From positions 62,108-126,107 of the forward strand of contig NZ_LMCT01000045.1 of assembly GCF_001424875.1 (NCBI RefSeq): DNA of 64,000 nucleotides, read 5' to 3'. Source of the DNA: Kitasatospora sp. Root107. Its GTDB lineage: Bacteria > Actinomycetota > Actinomycetes > Streptomycetales > Streptomycetaceae. Positions 7,450 through 16,892 of the stretch are shown one piece after another (the first letter of the stretch is position 1; each line of letters starts with the position of its first letter). A model generated the notes under the pieces. That model searched no databases, was not told the DNA's origin, and was given only the letters and a program-made list of their open reading frames with translations. The position numbers and the translations under genes were made by a program.

Positions 7450-8730
7450 TCAGCCCGCCGCCGGGCTCACGGCCGCCGCCGGGGTGCCGAGGAAGGTCTC
7501 CCAGCCGCCGGTCGGTGCCTGGCCCGGGTTGAGGGTCTGCAGCTTGCGGAGCACCGCCGGGTCCTGCACCTCCAGCCACTCGACCAGCTGACGGAACGAC
7601 ACCAGCCGGACCTCGGGCTTGCCCGCGATGGTCTTGATGGTCTGCTCGACGGCGTCCATGTAGATGCCGCCGTTCCACTGCTCGAAGTGGTTGCCGATGT
7701 AGAGCGGTGCCCGGTTGGAGTTGTACGCCCGCTCGAAGCCGGCCAGGTACGACCCGGCGGCCTGGGTGCGCCAGGCGTCGTACGAACCCGCGCTGCCCTT
7801 GGTGTTGTTGCCGGACTGGTTGTACATGATGTTGTAGTCCATCGAGAGCACCTGGAAGCTGTGCCCGGGGAACGGGACGGACTGCAGCGGCATGTCCCAG
7901 AGCGCCCCGCCCTGGAACTTCTGCGGCCAGACCTGGGTGCCGCCGGGGCCGCTGCTGTCGTACTTCCAGTTCCGCTTGACCGCGGTCGGCAGCAGGCCGC
8001 GCTGGCCTTCCAGGCAGGGGGTGCGGCCGCCGATCAGCTCCTTGCGGTAGTCGAAGGGCAGTGCGGGCAGGTCGGTGAAGCCGGTGTTGGTCTTCCAGCT
8101 CATCACGAAGGACATCGCCTGCTCGATCTCGCTGTCCCACTCCTCGGGCGACCACCGGCCGCCGCCGTTGGCGCCGCAGAAGTGGCCGTTGAAGTGGGTG
8201 CCGATCTCGTGGCCCTCCAGCCAGGAGGCGCCGATCTGCTCGATGGTGTCGTGGATGTGCTGGTCCGTCAGGTAGCCGATGTCGCTCGCGCCGACCCGGT
8301 GCTGCGGCGGGTGGTAGAGGTCCTTCTTGGCCTCCGGCAGGGTGTAGATGCCGGACAGGAAGAAGGTCATCGAGGCGTTGTTGTCCTTGGCCAGCTGCCG
8401 GAACCGGGTGAACAGGCGGTTGTCCAGCTCGCCCGCGCCGTCCCAGGAGAAGACCACGAACTGCGGCGGCCGCTCGCCGGGCTTGAGCTGCTCGGGCGTG
8501 GGCTGGTGGGGCTGCGGGCCGGTGTCCGAGGTGGAGCCGTCACCGATCACGATGGCCGGGGGCTTGGCCGGGACGCTGGCGTGGGCTCCCGGGCTGCCGA
8601 CGGCGGGCGGGGCGGCGGCGGCCTGCTCGCCGTCGCTGCCGGTCGAACTGGCGCAGCCGGCCGCCAGTGTGGCGGCGGTGGCGGCCCCGGCGGCCAGCAG
8701 TGTGCGGCGGGAGAGTGCGTCCATGGTCAC
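7450..8730 (-). CDS. Lipoprotein polysaccharide deacetylase-like protein
   Basis: 426 residues. N-terminal SRRTLLAAG is a twin-arginine-like signal ending in the lipobox L-A-A-G-C, so export (probably folded) and lipid anchoring are expected. The domain from about residue 110 has FVVFSWDGAGE, where the NodB fold normally has the metal-binding Asp pair, MTFFLSGIY, and HEIGTHFNGHFCG carrying the His pair that binds metal. This is the carbohydrate-esterase 4 (NodB) family, which deacetylates GlcNAc-containing polymers at the cell surface. The first motif keeps only one Asp (S-W-D instead of T-F-D-D), so activity is uncertain. Divergent from the envelope operon that starts at 8992. Confidence 0.85.
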   Translation of the reverse strand: MTMDALSRRTLLAAGAATAATLAAGCASSTGSDGEQAAAAPPAVGSPGAHASVPAKPPAIVIGDGSTSDTGPQPHQPTPEQLKPGERPPQFVVFSWDGAGELDNRLFTRFRQLAKDNNASMTFFLSGIYTLPEAKKDLYHPPQHRVGASDIGYLTDQHIHDTIEQIGASWLEGHEIGTHFNGHFCGANGGGRWSPEEWDSEIEQAMSFVMSWKTNTGFTDLPALPFDYRKELIGGRTPCLEGQRGLLPTAVKRNWKYDSSGPGGTQVWPQKFQGGALWDMPLQSVPFPGHSFQVLSMDYNIMYNQSGNNTKGSAGSYDAWRTQAAGSYLAGFERAYNSNRAPLYIGNHFEQWNGGIYMDAVEQTIKTIAGKPEVRLVSFRQLVEWLEVQDPAVLRKLQTLNPGQAPTGGWETFLGTPAAAVSPAAG

Positions 8731-8812
8731 GTCCGTTCCTGGAGGCCGTGCGGGGTGACTTGAGCCGAGGCCCTCGGGAGTCGGCCGATGAATAGTCCGA
8801 TAAGTGCACGGA

Positions 8813-8830
8813 TGTGGCTAATGGGCCACA
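8813..8830. promoter_or_regulatory. Palindrome in the divergent promoter region
   Basis: TGTGGCTAATGGGCCACA: a 6-bp inverted repeat (TGTGGC / GCCACA) around a 6-base spacer, between the deacetylase gene and the MprF-like operon. It could be an operator shared by both; no regulator is identified. Confidence 0.35.
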
Positions 8831-8991
8831 GCCTGCCACGGCGGGCGCCGTCCGCCGGGTAAGGCGGGGCGGTGGCGGGGGTGATCCTCAGGGCGCGAGG
8901 ACGACGCTCGCCCGTTCGGAGTACCCGGCTGGCGACCGTCCCTGACCCGGCGTCAGATGGGAGCCCGGGACTCACGGAGGCAGATCCGTCC

Positions 8992-11532
8992 ATGTGGCAG
9001 TCGGTGCTCGATGCCTACCACGAGCGGATCGTCGACACCGGTCGGCAGCCGCTCTTCCTGCTGCTGCTCGGACTGATCGGCTCCTTCCTGTTCATCCGGT
9101 TCAGTGTCCGGATGATCCGCCGCGGCACCTCCTGGTGGCCGGGCAACGTGACGCCCGGCGGCCTGCACATCCATCACGTGGTGTTCGGCCAGGGGCTGAT
9201 GGTGATCTGCGGCGTCGGCGCCGTCGCGGTCCGGGGCGACGGCGGGGCGCTGCGCGAGGTGCTGGCGATCGGGTTCGGGATCGGCTGCGGACTGGTGCTG
9301 GACGAGTTCGCGCTGGTGCTGCACCTGGAGGACGTGTACTGGAGCGAACAGGGCCGGACCTCGGTGGACGCGGTGATCCTGACCGTCTCGCTGATCGGGC
9401 TGCTGCTGATCGGCGAGGTGCCGCTGGGCGGCTTCGTCGGCGGGGTGACCGGCAGTCAGCTGCTGGGTGCAGGCCTGCTGCTGGTGCCGGTGCTGGTCTG
9501 TCTGCTCAAGGGCAAGCTCTGGACCGGGCTGCTGGGCGTGATGCTGGCGCCGCTGGCGGTCGTCGGGATGCTCCGGCTGGCCAGGCCGCGCAGCCCGTGG
9601 GCCCGCTGGCGCTACCACGCCCGGCCCCGGCGGCTGGCCAGGGCGGAACGCCGGGAGGAGCGGATCCACCGGCGGCTGGTGGCGGCGAAGACCTCGGTGT
9701 ACGACGTGCTGGCCGGTGCCCCCGACCCGAGCCCGCACCCGGAGCCGGTGCCTGAGCCCCCGTCACCCCGGCCGGTGGAGGCCCCGCCGGTGGCGCTGCC
9801 GCGCTGGCGCGGCCGGTGCGCCACCGGGGCCGAGTGGTACCTGCGGGTCGCGGCGGCGCTCAACCTGCTGGCCGGGCTGATCGCGCCGTTCCGCGATCAG
9901 GTGCACCGGGCCAACAGCGGTGAGTTCTTCACCCCGGTGCTGATGACCGCGGGCTTCACCGCGGCGCTGTTCGCCGCGCTGCTCGCGGTGATGCTGCGCC
10001 GCCGCAAGCGGGCCGCCTGGGTGGTGGCCACCACGGTGGTGGCGCTGTACGCGGTGCTGTTCTCGGTCGCTCTCGCGGCGCTGCCGGAGGACCGCGTGCA
10101 CCCCTTCAACTGGGTCTCGGCCGGGCTGACCCTGGCCGTGCTGGTGGCCCTGCTGCTCGGCCGCCCGGCCTTCCGGGCCCGGGGCGAGCCGGGCAACCTG
10201 CCGCTCGCGCTGGCCTTCCTGGTCTGCGGCGGCGGGCTGCTCACCGCCCTGGGCGCCGTCCTGCTCCGGGTGGCCGACCAGGGCAGTTCACCGGGCTGGG
10301 GCGAGAGCGCGACCTACGTGGCGCTCCGGCTGGTCACCCTCTCCGGCATCGGCGAGTACGCCGATCTGGCGGTGCCCGGCTGGTTCGACCTGCTGCTGAA
10401 CGTGCTGGGTGCGGCGCTGCTGCTGGTCACCGTCCGGCTGCTGTTCCGCTCCCCGCGCGGGCTGGTCAGGCTGGAGCCCGAGGACGAGGAGCGGTTGCGC
10501 GCGCTGCTGGCCCGGCACGGCGAGCGGGACTCGCTCGGCTATCTGGCGCTCCGTCGGGACCGGGCGGTCTGCTGGTCGCCGTCGGGCAAGGCGGCGGTGC
10601 TGCACCGGGTGGTCAACGGCGTCACCTTCGCCACCGGCGATCCGATCGGCGACCCGGAGGCCTGGCCGCAGGCGATCGAGGTCTGGCGGCAGCAGGCCAG
10701 GCAGTACGCCTGGATCCCGGCGGTGCTGGGCGCGGGGGAGCGGGCCGGGACGGCGTACCAGCGGTCGGGGCTGCGGGCGCTGGAGTTCGGCGACGAGGCG
10801 GTGGTCGAGGCGGTGGGCTTCGAGCCGTCGGCGGAGCTGCGAGAGGTCTGGGAGCGGGTCACCGCGGCCGGGTACCGGGTGCTGCTGCGCCGTCACCGGG
10901 ACGTCCCGGCGGCCGAGTCGGCCGAGCTGGTCCGGCTCGCCGACGCCTGGCGGCACGGGCGGGGCGATCGCGGCCTCACCATGACGCTGGGACGGCTCGG
11001 CGACCCGGCGGACGGCGACTGCCTGCTGGCCGAGTGCCGGGACGAGTACGGCCGGGTCTGCGCGCTGGTCAACCTGGTGCCGTGGGGCGGCGACGGCCTG
11101 ACCCTCGACCTGGTCCGCCGGGACCGCGAGTCCGACGACGGGCTGGTCGACTTCCTGCTCACCGAACTGCTGTTGCGGGCCGGGGAGTTCGGGGTGGTCA
11201 GGGTCTCACTGAACTTCGCGATGTTCCGCCACGTCTTCGAGCGCGGCGCACGGGTCGGCGCCGGGCCCGTCCTCCGGCTGGCCAGGGCGGTGCTGAACTC
11301 GCTGGCCCGCTGGTGGCGGCTGGAGGAGCGCTACCGGGCGAACGCCAGGTACGGCCCGCACTGGGTGCCGAGGTTCCTGCTGTACGAGAAGTCCGCCGAG
11401 CTGCCCGCGATCGTGCTGGCCGGCGTGAGCACCCAGGGGCTGCTGTCCAGGCGCCGACTGCCGGGCGGTGCGGTCACTCGTTCGGGGCAGGTCATGGCCG
11501 GCGTCGGTGCTGACCCATCGTCAGGGCGTTGA
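8992..11532 (+). CDS. MprF-like membrane aminoacyl-lipid synthase (DUF2156), first copy
   Basis: 846 residues from the ATG at 8992, which has GGAGG 12 bases upstream; the frame extends further up but with no ribosome site. The N-terminal half has many TM segments, with a conserved-looking GGLHIHHVVFGQG near residue 60 and a Pro-rich loop near 245-265. From about residue 490 the DUF2156/phosphatidylglycerol lysyltransferase fold begins: a pair of acyltransferase-like domains with LGYLALRRDRAVCWSPSGKA and FATGDPIGDPEAW. MprF/LysX-type enzymes move an amino acid from aminoacyl-tRNA onto a membrane lipid. First gene of a four-gene operon whose last gene has the same C-terminal domain. Which amino acid and lipid are used cannot be read from the sequence. 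Confidence 0.85.
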   Translation: MWQSVLDAYHERIVDTGRQPLFLLLLGLIGSFLFIRFSVRMIRRGTSWWPGNVTPGGLHIHHVVFGQGLMVICGVGAVAVRGDGGALREVLAIGFGIGCGLVLDEFALVLHLEDVYWSEQGRTSVDAVILTVSLIGLLLIGEVPLGGFVGGVTGSQLLGAGLLLVPVLVCLLKGKLWTGLLGVMLAPLAVVGMLRLARPRSPWARWRYHARPRRLARAERREERIHRRLVAAKTSVYDVLAGAPDPSPHPEPVPEPPSPRPVEAPPVALPRWRGRCATGAEWYLRVAAALNLLAGLIAPFRDQVHRANSGEFFTPVLMTAGFTAALFAALLAVMLRRRKRAAWVVATTVVALYAVLFSVALAALPEDRVHPFNWVSAGLTLAVLVALLLGRPAFRARGEPGNLPLALAFLVCGGGLLTALGAVLLRVADQGSSPGWGESATYVALRLVTLSGIGEYADLAVPGWFDLLLNVLGAALLLVTVRLLFRSPRGLVRLEPEDEERLRALLARHGERDSLGYLALRRDRAVCWSPSGKAAVLHRVVNGVTFATGDPIGDPEAWPQAIEVWRQQARQYAWIPAVLGAGERAGTAYQRSGLRALEFGDEAVVEAVGFEPSAELREVWERVTAAGYRVLLRRHRDVPAAESAELVRLADAWRHGRGDRGLTMTLGRLGDPADGDCLLAECRDEYGRVCALVNLVPWGGDGLTLDLVRRDRESDDGLVDFLLTELLLRAGEFGVVRVSLNFAMFRHVFERGARVGAGPVLRLARAVLNSLARWWRLEERYRANARYGPHWVPRFLLYEKSAELPAIVLAGVSTQGLLSRRRLPGGAVTRSGQVMAGVGADPSSGR

Positions 11533-11646
11533 CCTGCGGTCATGTTCCTTGCAGCGGTCGCCGCGAGGGCGCGGTCGCCGCGCGGTGCGGCGCCGGCGGC
11601 GGTTGACTGGCACGGATCAGGGTCGGACGGACGAGGGGAGTCGGGA

Positions 11647-12276
11647 GTGACCGGGCAGGTCTCCAGGAGCCCGTGGCCGGGCTCGCTCGCTGCGGGTGGT
11701 GCCCTGCTGGTCGGGGCCTGGCTGCTGGCAGGCGGCGGGCACGGCGGCCCGCTCGGTCCGGACGGCAGCCAGGCGATGGACGACGCCACCACGGCGGCCC
11801 TGCTGGTGCCGCCCAGGCCGTACGCGGTGCCGACCCGGATCAGGATCCCGGCGCTCGGGGTGGACGCCCCGGTGGCCGCGCTCGGGCTGGATGTCGGCGG
11901 CCGGCTGGAGACTCCGGCGGAGCACGACCGCAACCTCACGGGCTGGTACCGGGACGGTGTCACCCCGGGCCAGCGCGGTACCGCGATCATGGCCGGGCAC
12001 GTCGACATCGCGTCCGGGCCCGCGGTCTTCTACGGTCTCGGCACCCTGCACAAGGGCGACCAGGTGGAGGTGGACGGCGCAGACAAGGGCACCGGGTACT
12101 TCACCGTGGACGGCGTGGAGAGCTTCGCCAAGACGGACTTCCCCGACACCCGGGTGTACGGCCAGCGGGCCGACTCCCAGCTGCGGCTGATCACCTGCGG
12201 CGGCGGGTTCTCGGCGGCGCACGGCTGGGACGCCAACGTGGTGGTCTTCGCCCACCTGGTGCGGAGCGTCACCTGA
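11647..12276 (+). CDS. Class F sortase
   Basis: 209 residues from GTG 11647, preceded by gaggggag; an in-frame ATG at 11542 lacks a ribosome site. A single N-terminal membrane anchor (about residues 10-28) is followed by the sortase barrel: RIRIPALGVDAPVAALGL, His118 in IMAGHVD and Cys184 in LITCGGG. These are the catalytic His and Cys of actinobacterial class F (SrtE/F-like) sortases. I see no Arg in the strand after the Cys (GWDANVVVFA), where one might be expected. Its stop overlaps the next start (ATGA). No LPXTG-type substrate is encoded nearby, which is unusual for a sortase embedded in a lipid-modification operon. Confidence 0.9.
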   Translation: MTGQVSRSPWPGSLAAGGALLVGAWLLAGGGHGGPLGPDGSQAMDDATTAALLVPPRPYAVPTRIRIPALGVDAPVAALGLDVGGRLETPAEHDRNLTGWYRDGVTPGQRGTAIMAGHVDIASGPAVFYGLGTLHKGDQVEVDGADKGTGYFTVDGVESFAKTDFPDTRVYGQRADSQLRLITCGGGFSAAHGWDANVVVFAHLVRSVT

Positions 12277-13598
12277 TGGGCCGTCACGCCGAGCTGGCCG
12301 GTTGGAACCCGCTGGACTGGTCGCTGACCACCGGGGTGATCCCGTACCTGGTGCTGGCGGTCGGCTGGGCCGCGCTGCTCGTGCTGGCGTACTCCAGGAG
12401 CCGGCACTGGTGGAGCAGGCGGCTGGTGTGCGCCGTGGTGCTGGCCGCCGCGCTCACCGTGCTGCTGCGGTTCGTGGTGGACGACTGGTGGGTGCCGTTC
12501 CCCGACGGACTGCCCAGGCCGACCCTGTTCTGGATCGGGATGGCGGTGCTCGGGCTCTGCCTGGCCGCGCTGCGGATGCCGCCGCTGCCCTGGCGCGGGC
12601 GAGGGGTGGCGGTGCTGGGGGCCGCGCTGGTGGTGCTGATGGCCTCCTCGCAGATCAACCGACAGTTCGACGAGTACCCCACCCTGCGGGTGATGCTGGA
12701 GCCGTGGCTCGGCAAGACCGACGCGCTGACCACCGGTCAGGTCACGCCGTTGCACGTACCGGAGGGCAAGACGCTCGCCGAGGTCTGGCACGCCCCCGCC
12801 GGGCTGCCCGCCAAGGGCACCGTTTCGACCACCCCGATCCCCGGCGTCAAGTCCGGCTTCAGCACCCCGGACGCGTACGTCTACCTGCCGCCCGCCTACC
12901 AGGCGAACCCCCGGCCGCTGCTGCCGGTACTGGTGCTGCTGACCGGCCAGCCCGGCACCCCGGCGCAGTGGGTCGGCACCGGAGAGATGCCGCAGCAGAT
13001 GGACGCCTTCGCCGCCGCGCACCAGGGCCTGGCCCCGATCGTGGTGGCGATCGGCCAGAACGGCTCGGAGTGGGGCAACTCGCTCTGCATGAACTCGAAG
13101 ATCGCCCAGGCCCAGACCTATCTGGCCCAGGACGTGCCGGACTGGGCGCACACCCATCTGCAGACCGCCACCGGCCGGAAGTCCACCGCGATCGGCGGGC
13201 TGTCCCAGGGCGGCACCTGTTCACTGCAGCTGGCCGTGAACGCCCCGGAGGTCTACGGCATCTTCCTGGACATCTCCGGACAGGACGAGCCCACCCTGGG
13301 TACCCGTCAGGAGACCGTGCAGCAGGCGTTCGGCGGGGACGAGGCGGCCTTCGACGCGGTCGACCCGTTGCACGTGATGGCCCGGAAGAGGTTCCCCGAC
13401 ACCGCTGCGGCCTTCGTGGTCGGCGCCGGTGACGGCGAGTTCGGGCCGCAGCAGCAGAAGGTCTACCAGGCCGCGCTGGCGGCCGGGATGCAGGCCCACT
13501 TCCAGACCGTCCCCGGCGGCCACGACTGGAACACCTTCCGGGCCGGACTGGGCGTCAACATCCCTTGGCTGGCACAGCAGGCGGGACTGATCCGATGA
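12276..13598 (+). CDS. Membrane-anchored alpha/beta-hydrolase (esterase D / antigen 85 type)
   Basis: 440 residues. About four TM helices fill residues 15-130; an extracytoplasmic esterase domain follows. It has the nucleophile elbow GGLSQGG with Ser310, a likely acid in GAGDGEFG near 390, and His416 in VPGGHDW. This is the esterase_D / mycolyltransferase-like fold. It overlaps both neighbours by ATGA. The position between two MprF-like synthases suggests it could remove amino acids from aminoacylated lipids, as the Pseudomonas alanyl-phosphatidylglycerol hydrolase does beside its synthase. That role is inference; acyl transfer is another possibility. Confidence 0.85.
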   Translation: MGRHAELAGWNPLDWSLTTGVIPYLVLAVGWAALLVLAYSRSRHWWSRRLVCAVVLAAALTVLLRFVVDDWWVPFPDGLPRPTLFWIGMAVLGLCLAALRMPPLPWRGRGVAVLGAALVVLMASSQINRQFDEYPTLRVMLEPWLGKTDALTTGQVTPLHVPEGKTLAEVWHAPAGLPAKGTVSTTPIPGVKSGFSTPDAYVYLPPAYQANPRPLLPVLVLLTGQPGTPAQWVGTGEMPQQMDAFAAAHQGLAPIVVAIGQNGSEWGNSLCMNSKIAQAQTYLAQDVPDWAHTHLQTATGRKSTAIGGLSQGGTCSLQLAVNAPEVYGIFLDISGQDEPTLGTRQETVQQAFGGDEAAFDAVDPLHVMARKRFPDTAAAFVVGAGDGEFGPQQQKVYQAALAAGMQAHFQTVPGGHDWNTFRAGLGVNIPWLAQQAGLIR

Positions 13599-16120
13599 CC
13601 GAAACCCTCCCGGTGGCCGAGGCCGCCCCGATCGCCCCCGAGCCCGAGCGCGGCTGGCACCGCTGGCTGCGGCTTCTCGGCCTGCTGGCCGGGCGGCTGC
13701 GCACCGCGCCGCTCACGGTGGCCCTGTTCGCCGCGCTCTGGGTGGTCGGCGCGGCCACCGGCAGCCTCGGTGACGGGCCGGGGCAGTCGCTGCTCGAACA
13801 GGTCGGGGTCGGCATCCCGACCCTGACGGACGGTCACTGGTGGACCGTGGTCAGTTCGCTGTTCTGGTGTCCGGGCATCGGCGCTTACGTGTCCACCAGC
13901 CTGCTGCTGCTGGTGCTCGGCCCGGTCGCCGAGCAGCGGCTCGGGACTCCGCTGACCGCCGGGGTGCTGATCGGCTGTCAGGTGCTCGGCACGCTGCTCG
14001 GCACCGGTCTGGTCCGGCTCGGGGTGGCGGCCGACCTGGACTGGCTGAACTCGATCCAGGACCAGATCGCCGTCGGCCCCGGCGTCGGCCTGCTCGGCCT
14101 GGCGGCGGTGCTCAGCTACCGGCTGACCGCACTCTGGCGGCGCCGGGTGCGGCTGCTGGTGGTGCTGGTGCCCCTGGTGGCGATGCTCTACATCGGCCAT
14201 CTGGAGAGCGTTCAGCGGTTCGCGGGTGTGCTGGTCGGCCTGCTGCTGGGCGCGCTGCTGCACCACCGCAGGCCGGCTCTGCCACGGGGGATCTCGCACA
14301 CCGAGGCCCGGGTGCTGGTCGCGCTCTGCCTGCTGGCCACCGCGCTCGGCCCGCTGGTCGCCTCGCTCTACCAGGACGCGATCGGGCCTTTCAACACCAT
14401 GAGCGAGCTGTACTTCTCGCACGTGCCCTCGGCCGAGGAGGTCACCGAGGCCTGCGAGGAGTCGGCCAAGGCCTGCGCCCGTGCACACTCCACCCAGCGG
14501 TTCTTCGACTCGCCCGGGCGGCTGATGGCGGCCCTGGTGCCCGCCCTGCTGGTGGTGCTGGCCGAGGGCCTGCGCCGGGGGCTGCGGGCGGCCTGGTGGA
14601 TCACCGCCTGCACCGAACTGCTCTGGACCGGGGTGCTGGCCTGGGTGCTGGTGGACAACTACGACGACTTCGCCGACAGCGGCGGCGCCGGCTACCTGTT
14701 CCAGCTGATGGGTGAGGCGATGCTGCTGCCGGTGGCGATGCTGGTGCTGCTGCTGATCACCCGTCAGCGCTTCGACCAGCGGCTGCCAGGACGGGACCTG
14801 CGCCGGCTGGCGCTGGTGATCGGCTCCGCCCTGGTGCTGAGCTGCGGGGCGTACGTCGGGATCGGTTGGCTGGTCCGGGACCAGTACGAGCCGGACGCCA
14901 CCCTCGGCGGGCTGTTCGCCGGGCTGCCCTCGGAGCTGCTGCCGCCCGCCTACAACGACCTGGTGCCGGACTACCCGATCGCGGTCGGCGGCACCGCGCA
15001 GGCACTCGAGATCTGGTGCGGGGTGCTGTTCTGGGCGGTCGCCCTGGTCGCGCTGCTGCTGGCGTTCCGCCGTCCGGTGGTGCACGTGGACGCCGAGGAC
15101 GCGGCCCGGGCCAGGGAGCTGCTGACCCGGTACGGCGGCTCGACGCTCTCCTTCATCTCCACCTGGGACGGCAACCACTACTGGTTCGACGAGCGGGGCG
15201 AGGCAGCCGTCCCGTACCGGGTGCTCGCCACCGTGGCGCTGACCACCGGCGACCCGTTCGGCGAACCGGCCGCCCGGCGGCGGGCGGTGGCCGGGTTCGC
15301 CGAGTACTGCGACGAGCGCGGCTGGACGCCGTGCTTCTACTCGGTCACCGCCGACACCCGGCAGGCCGCCGAGCAGCTCGGCTGGCGCTCGCTCCAGGTC
15401 GCCGAGGACACCGTGGTGCCGCTGCCCGACCTGGCCTTCACGGGTAAGAAGTGGCAGGACATCAGGACCTCGCTGAACAAGGCCGGCAAGCAGGGCATCA
15501 CCGCCGAGTGGTGGAGCTGGCAGGACGCCCCGATCGCGATCCGGGACCAGATCCGCTCGATCTCGGAGGAGTGGGTCTCCGACAAGGGCCTGCCCGAGAT
15601 GGGCTTCACCCTCGGCGGCCTGGCGGAGCTGGCCGACCCGGCGGTCCGGGTGCTGGTCGCGGTGGACGCCGACCGCACCGTCCACGGGCTGACCAGCTGG
15701 ATGCCGGTCTACCGGGACGGCGCCCCGGTGGGCTGGACGCTGGACTTCATGCGGCGCCGCTCGGAGGGCTTCCGGGGTGTGATGGAGTTCCTGATCGCCT
15801 CCGCCGCGCTCGGCTTCAAGGAGGAGGGTGCCGAGTTCCTCAGCCTCTCCGGCGCACCGCTGGCCCGGGCCGAACGCGGCGCCGAACTGAGCACGCTGGA
15901 CCGCACCATGGACTGGCTGGGCCGGAGCATGGAGCCGGTCTACGGCTTCCGCTCGCTGCTCGCCTTCAAGGCCAAGTTCCAGCCCGAGTACCGGCCGATG
16001 TACATGGTCTACCCGGACCCGGCCGCGCTGGGCAGCATCAGCCGGGCGATCGGCAAGGCGTACCTGCCGCATCTGACGCCCGCCCAGGGAGTCCGGCTGA
16101 TGCGCAAGCTGTCCGGCTGA
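13595..16120 (+). CDS. MprF-like protein: rhomboid-like membrane part plus DUF2156, second copy
   Basis: 841 residues; the ATG overlaps the esterase stop (ATGA). Residues 25-220 look like a rhomboid fold (HWWTVVSSLFWCPG, then GPVAEQRLG and IGHLESVQR) but the GxSG nucleophile is replaced by GPGVGLLG, so it should be proteolytically dead. More TM segments follow to about 490. The C-terminal DUF2156 part (about 500-830) carries LTTGDPFGEP, NKAGKQG and LSLSGAPLARAE, typical of phosphatidylglycerol lysyltransferase-type acyltransferases. It shares this domain, but not the membrane part, with the first gene of the operon, so the two enzymes may use different lipids or flip products differently. Ends 9 bp from the convergent SsgA-like gene. 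Confidence 0.85.
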   Translation: MTETLPVAEAAPIAPEPERGWHRWLRLLGLLAGRLRTAPLTVALFAALWVVGAATGSLGDGPGQSLLEQVGVGIPTLTDGHWWTVVSSLFWCPGIGAYVSTSLLLLVLGPVAEQRLGTPLTAGVLIGCQVLGTLLGTGLVRLGVAADLDWLNSIQDQIAVGPGVGLLGLAAVLSYRLTALWRRRVRLLVVLVPLVAMLYIGHLESVQRFAGVLVGLLLGALLHHRRPALPRGISHTEARVLVALCLLATALGPLVASLYQDAIGPFNTMSELYFSHVPSAEEVTEACEESAKACARAHSTQRFFDSPGRLMAALVPALLVVLAEGLRRGLRAAWWITACTELLWTGVLAWVLVDNYDDFADSGGAGYLFQLMGEAMLLPVAMLVLLLITRQRFDQRLPGRDLRRLALVIGSALVLSCGAYVGIGWLVRDQYEPDATLGGLFAGLPSELLPPAYNDLVPDYPIAVGGTAQALEIWCGVLFWAVALVALLLAFRRPVVHVDAEDAARARELLTRYGGSTLSFISTWDGNHYWFDERGEAAVPYRVLATVALTTGDPFGEPAARRRAVAGFAEYCDERGWTPCFYSVTADTRQAAEQLGWRSLQVAEDTVVPLPDLAFTGKKWQDIRTSLNKAGKQGITAEWWSWQDAPIAIRDQIRSISEEWVSDKGLPEMGFTLGGLAELADPAVRVLVAVDADRTVHGLTSWMPVYRDGAPVGWTLDFMRRRSEGFRGVMEFLIASAALGFKEEGAEFLSLSGAPLARAERGAELSTLDRTMDWLGRSMEPVYGFRSLLAFKAKFQPEYRPMYMVYPDPAALGSISRAIGKAYLPHLTPAQGVRLMRKLSG

Positions 16121-16128
16121 CGTCCCCC

Positions 16129-16569
16129 TCAGCCGAGCAGCTCGGCCAGCGCCTGGTCCGCGTCCAGGAAGGTGTGCTCCTCGCCCTCGGCCACCGCGAG
16201 GTAGCTGCGCCAGAGGAAGCGGCGCAGCTCGGGTGCGTCGAACTGGAGCAGCGCGACGCCCTCGGGGGCCCGCAGCTCGACCATGGCCCGCCGGCCGAGC
16301 GCGGGGCGGATGTGCACGTCGCCGTCGCCGGTCGGCAGGTCGAGACCGGCCGCCAGCAGCTGACGGGCGAACACCCACTCGATCTCGGGCGGCTGCGGGG
16401 TGTCCGGCAGCTCGGGTTCGGTGTCCAGCGAGTACTCGGCCGGGAAGCCCATCCGCACCGCCAGCGGGTCGTCGGACCGGTACCGCAGCGTGACGCGGAG
16501 CAGGGCGGAGCGGTGGGTGCTGACGATGAGCCGGGCCTGGGCGACCTGCTCGACTACGGCGGCGGACAT
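16129..16569 (-). CDS. SsgA-like sporulation/cell-division regulator (SALP)
   Basis: 146 residues from the ATG at 16569, which has GGGAGGAACC just upstream on the minus strand. It shows the SALP pattern: LRVTLRYRSDDPLAVRMGF, then VEWVFAR-like IEWVFARQLLAAGL, then GDVHIRPALGRRAMVELRAP, and a C-terminal LDADQALAELL. SALPs are streptomycete-specific proteins that control septum placement and spore-wall events. Sequence departs from SsgA and SsgB, so I give no symbol. A second SALP is at 30302-30718. Confidence 0.93.
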   Translation of the reverse strand: MSAAVVEQVAQARLIVSTHRSALLRVTLRYRSDDPLAVRMGFPAEYSLDTEPELPDTPQPPEIEWVFARQLLAAGLDLPTGDGDVHIRPALGRRAMVELRAPEGVALLQFDAPELRRFLWRSYLAVAEGEEHTFLDADQALAELLG

Positions 16570-16892
16570 GGGTTCCTCCCGATCGGGCGTGGGCCCGGTT
16601 GTTTGGGCCCACACCAGTGAGAGCCGGGGGACCCGTGGGGTCTTACGTCACTTCTGCCACCAAATGACGTGATCCACGTCACACTGCCCGTGATCCTTCC
16701 GTCGAAACCGGTCGGTAGACCCGGGCTTCGGCGGGAGTACGCCGTGCACCTCCGGGCGGTCCTGCGGATCTCGTGTCGGGCGGTCGGCCGGGGCGGGTGC
16801 CGGTAGGCTAGGCGGGTTGTCCGACCGCTGTCCGACTGCGGGGCGGGCCTGCCGCACAGGCCCTGACCTGCGATGATCCCCCTTCGGAGACC

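Noticed and set aside
11542..11646. Upstream ATG start for the sortase
   Set aside because: No ribosome site and Arg/Ala-rich extra residues; GTG 11647 has gaggggag and gives the normal N-terminal anchor.
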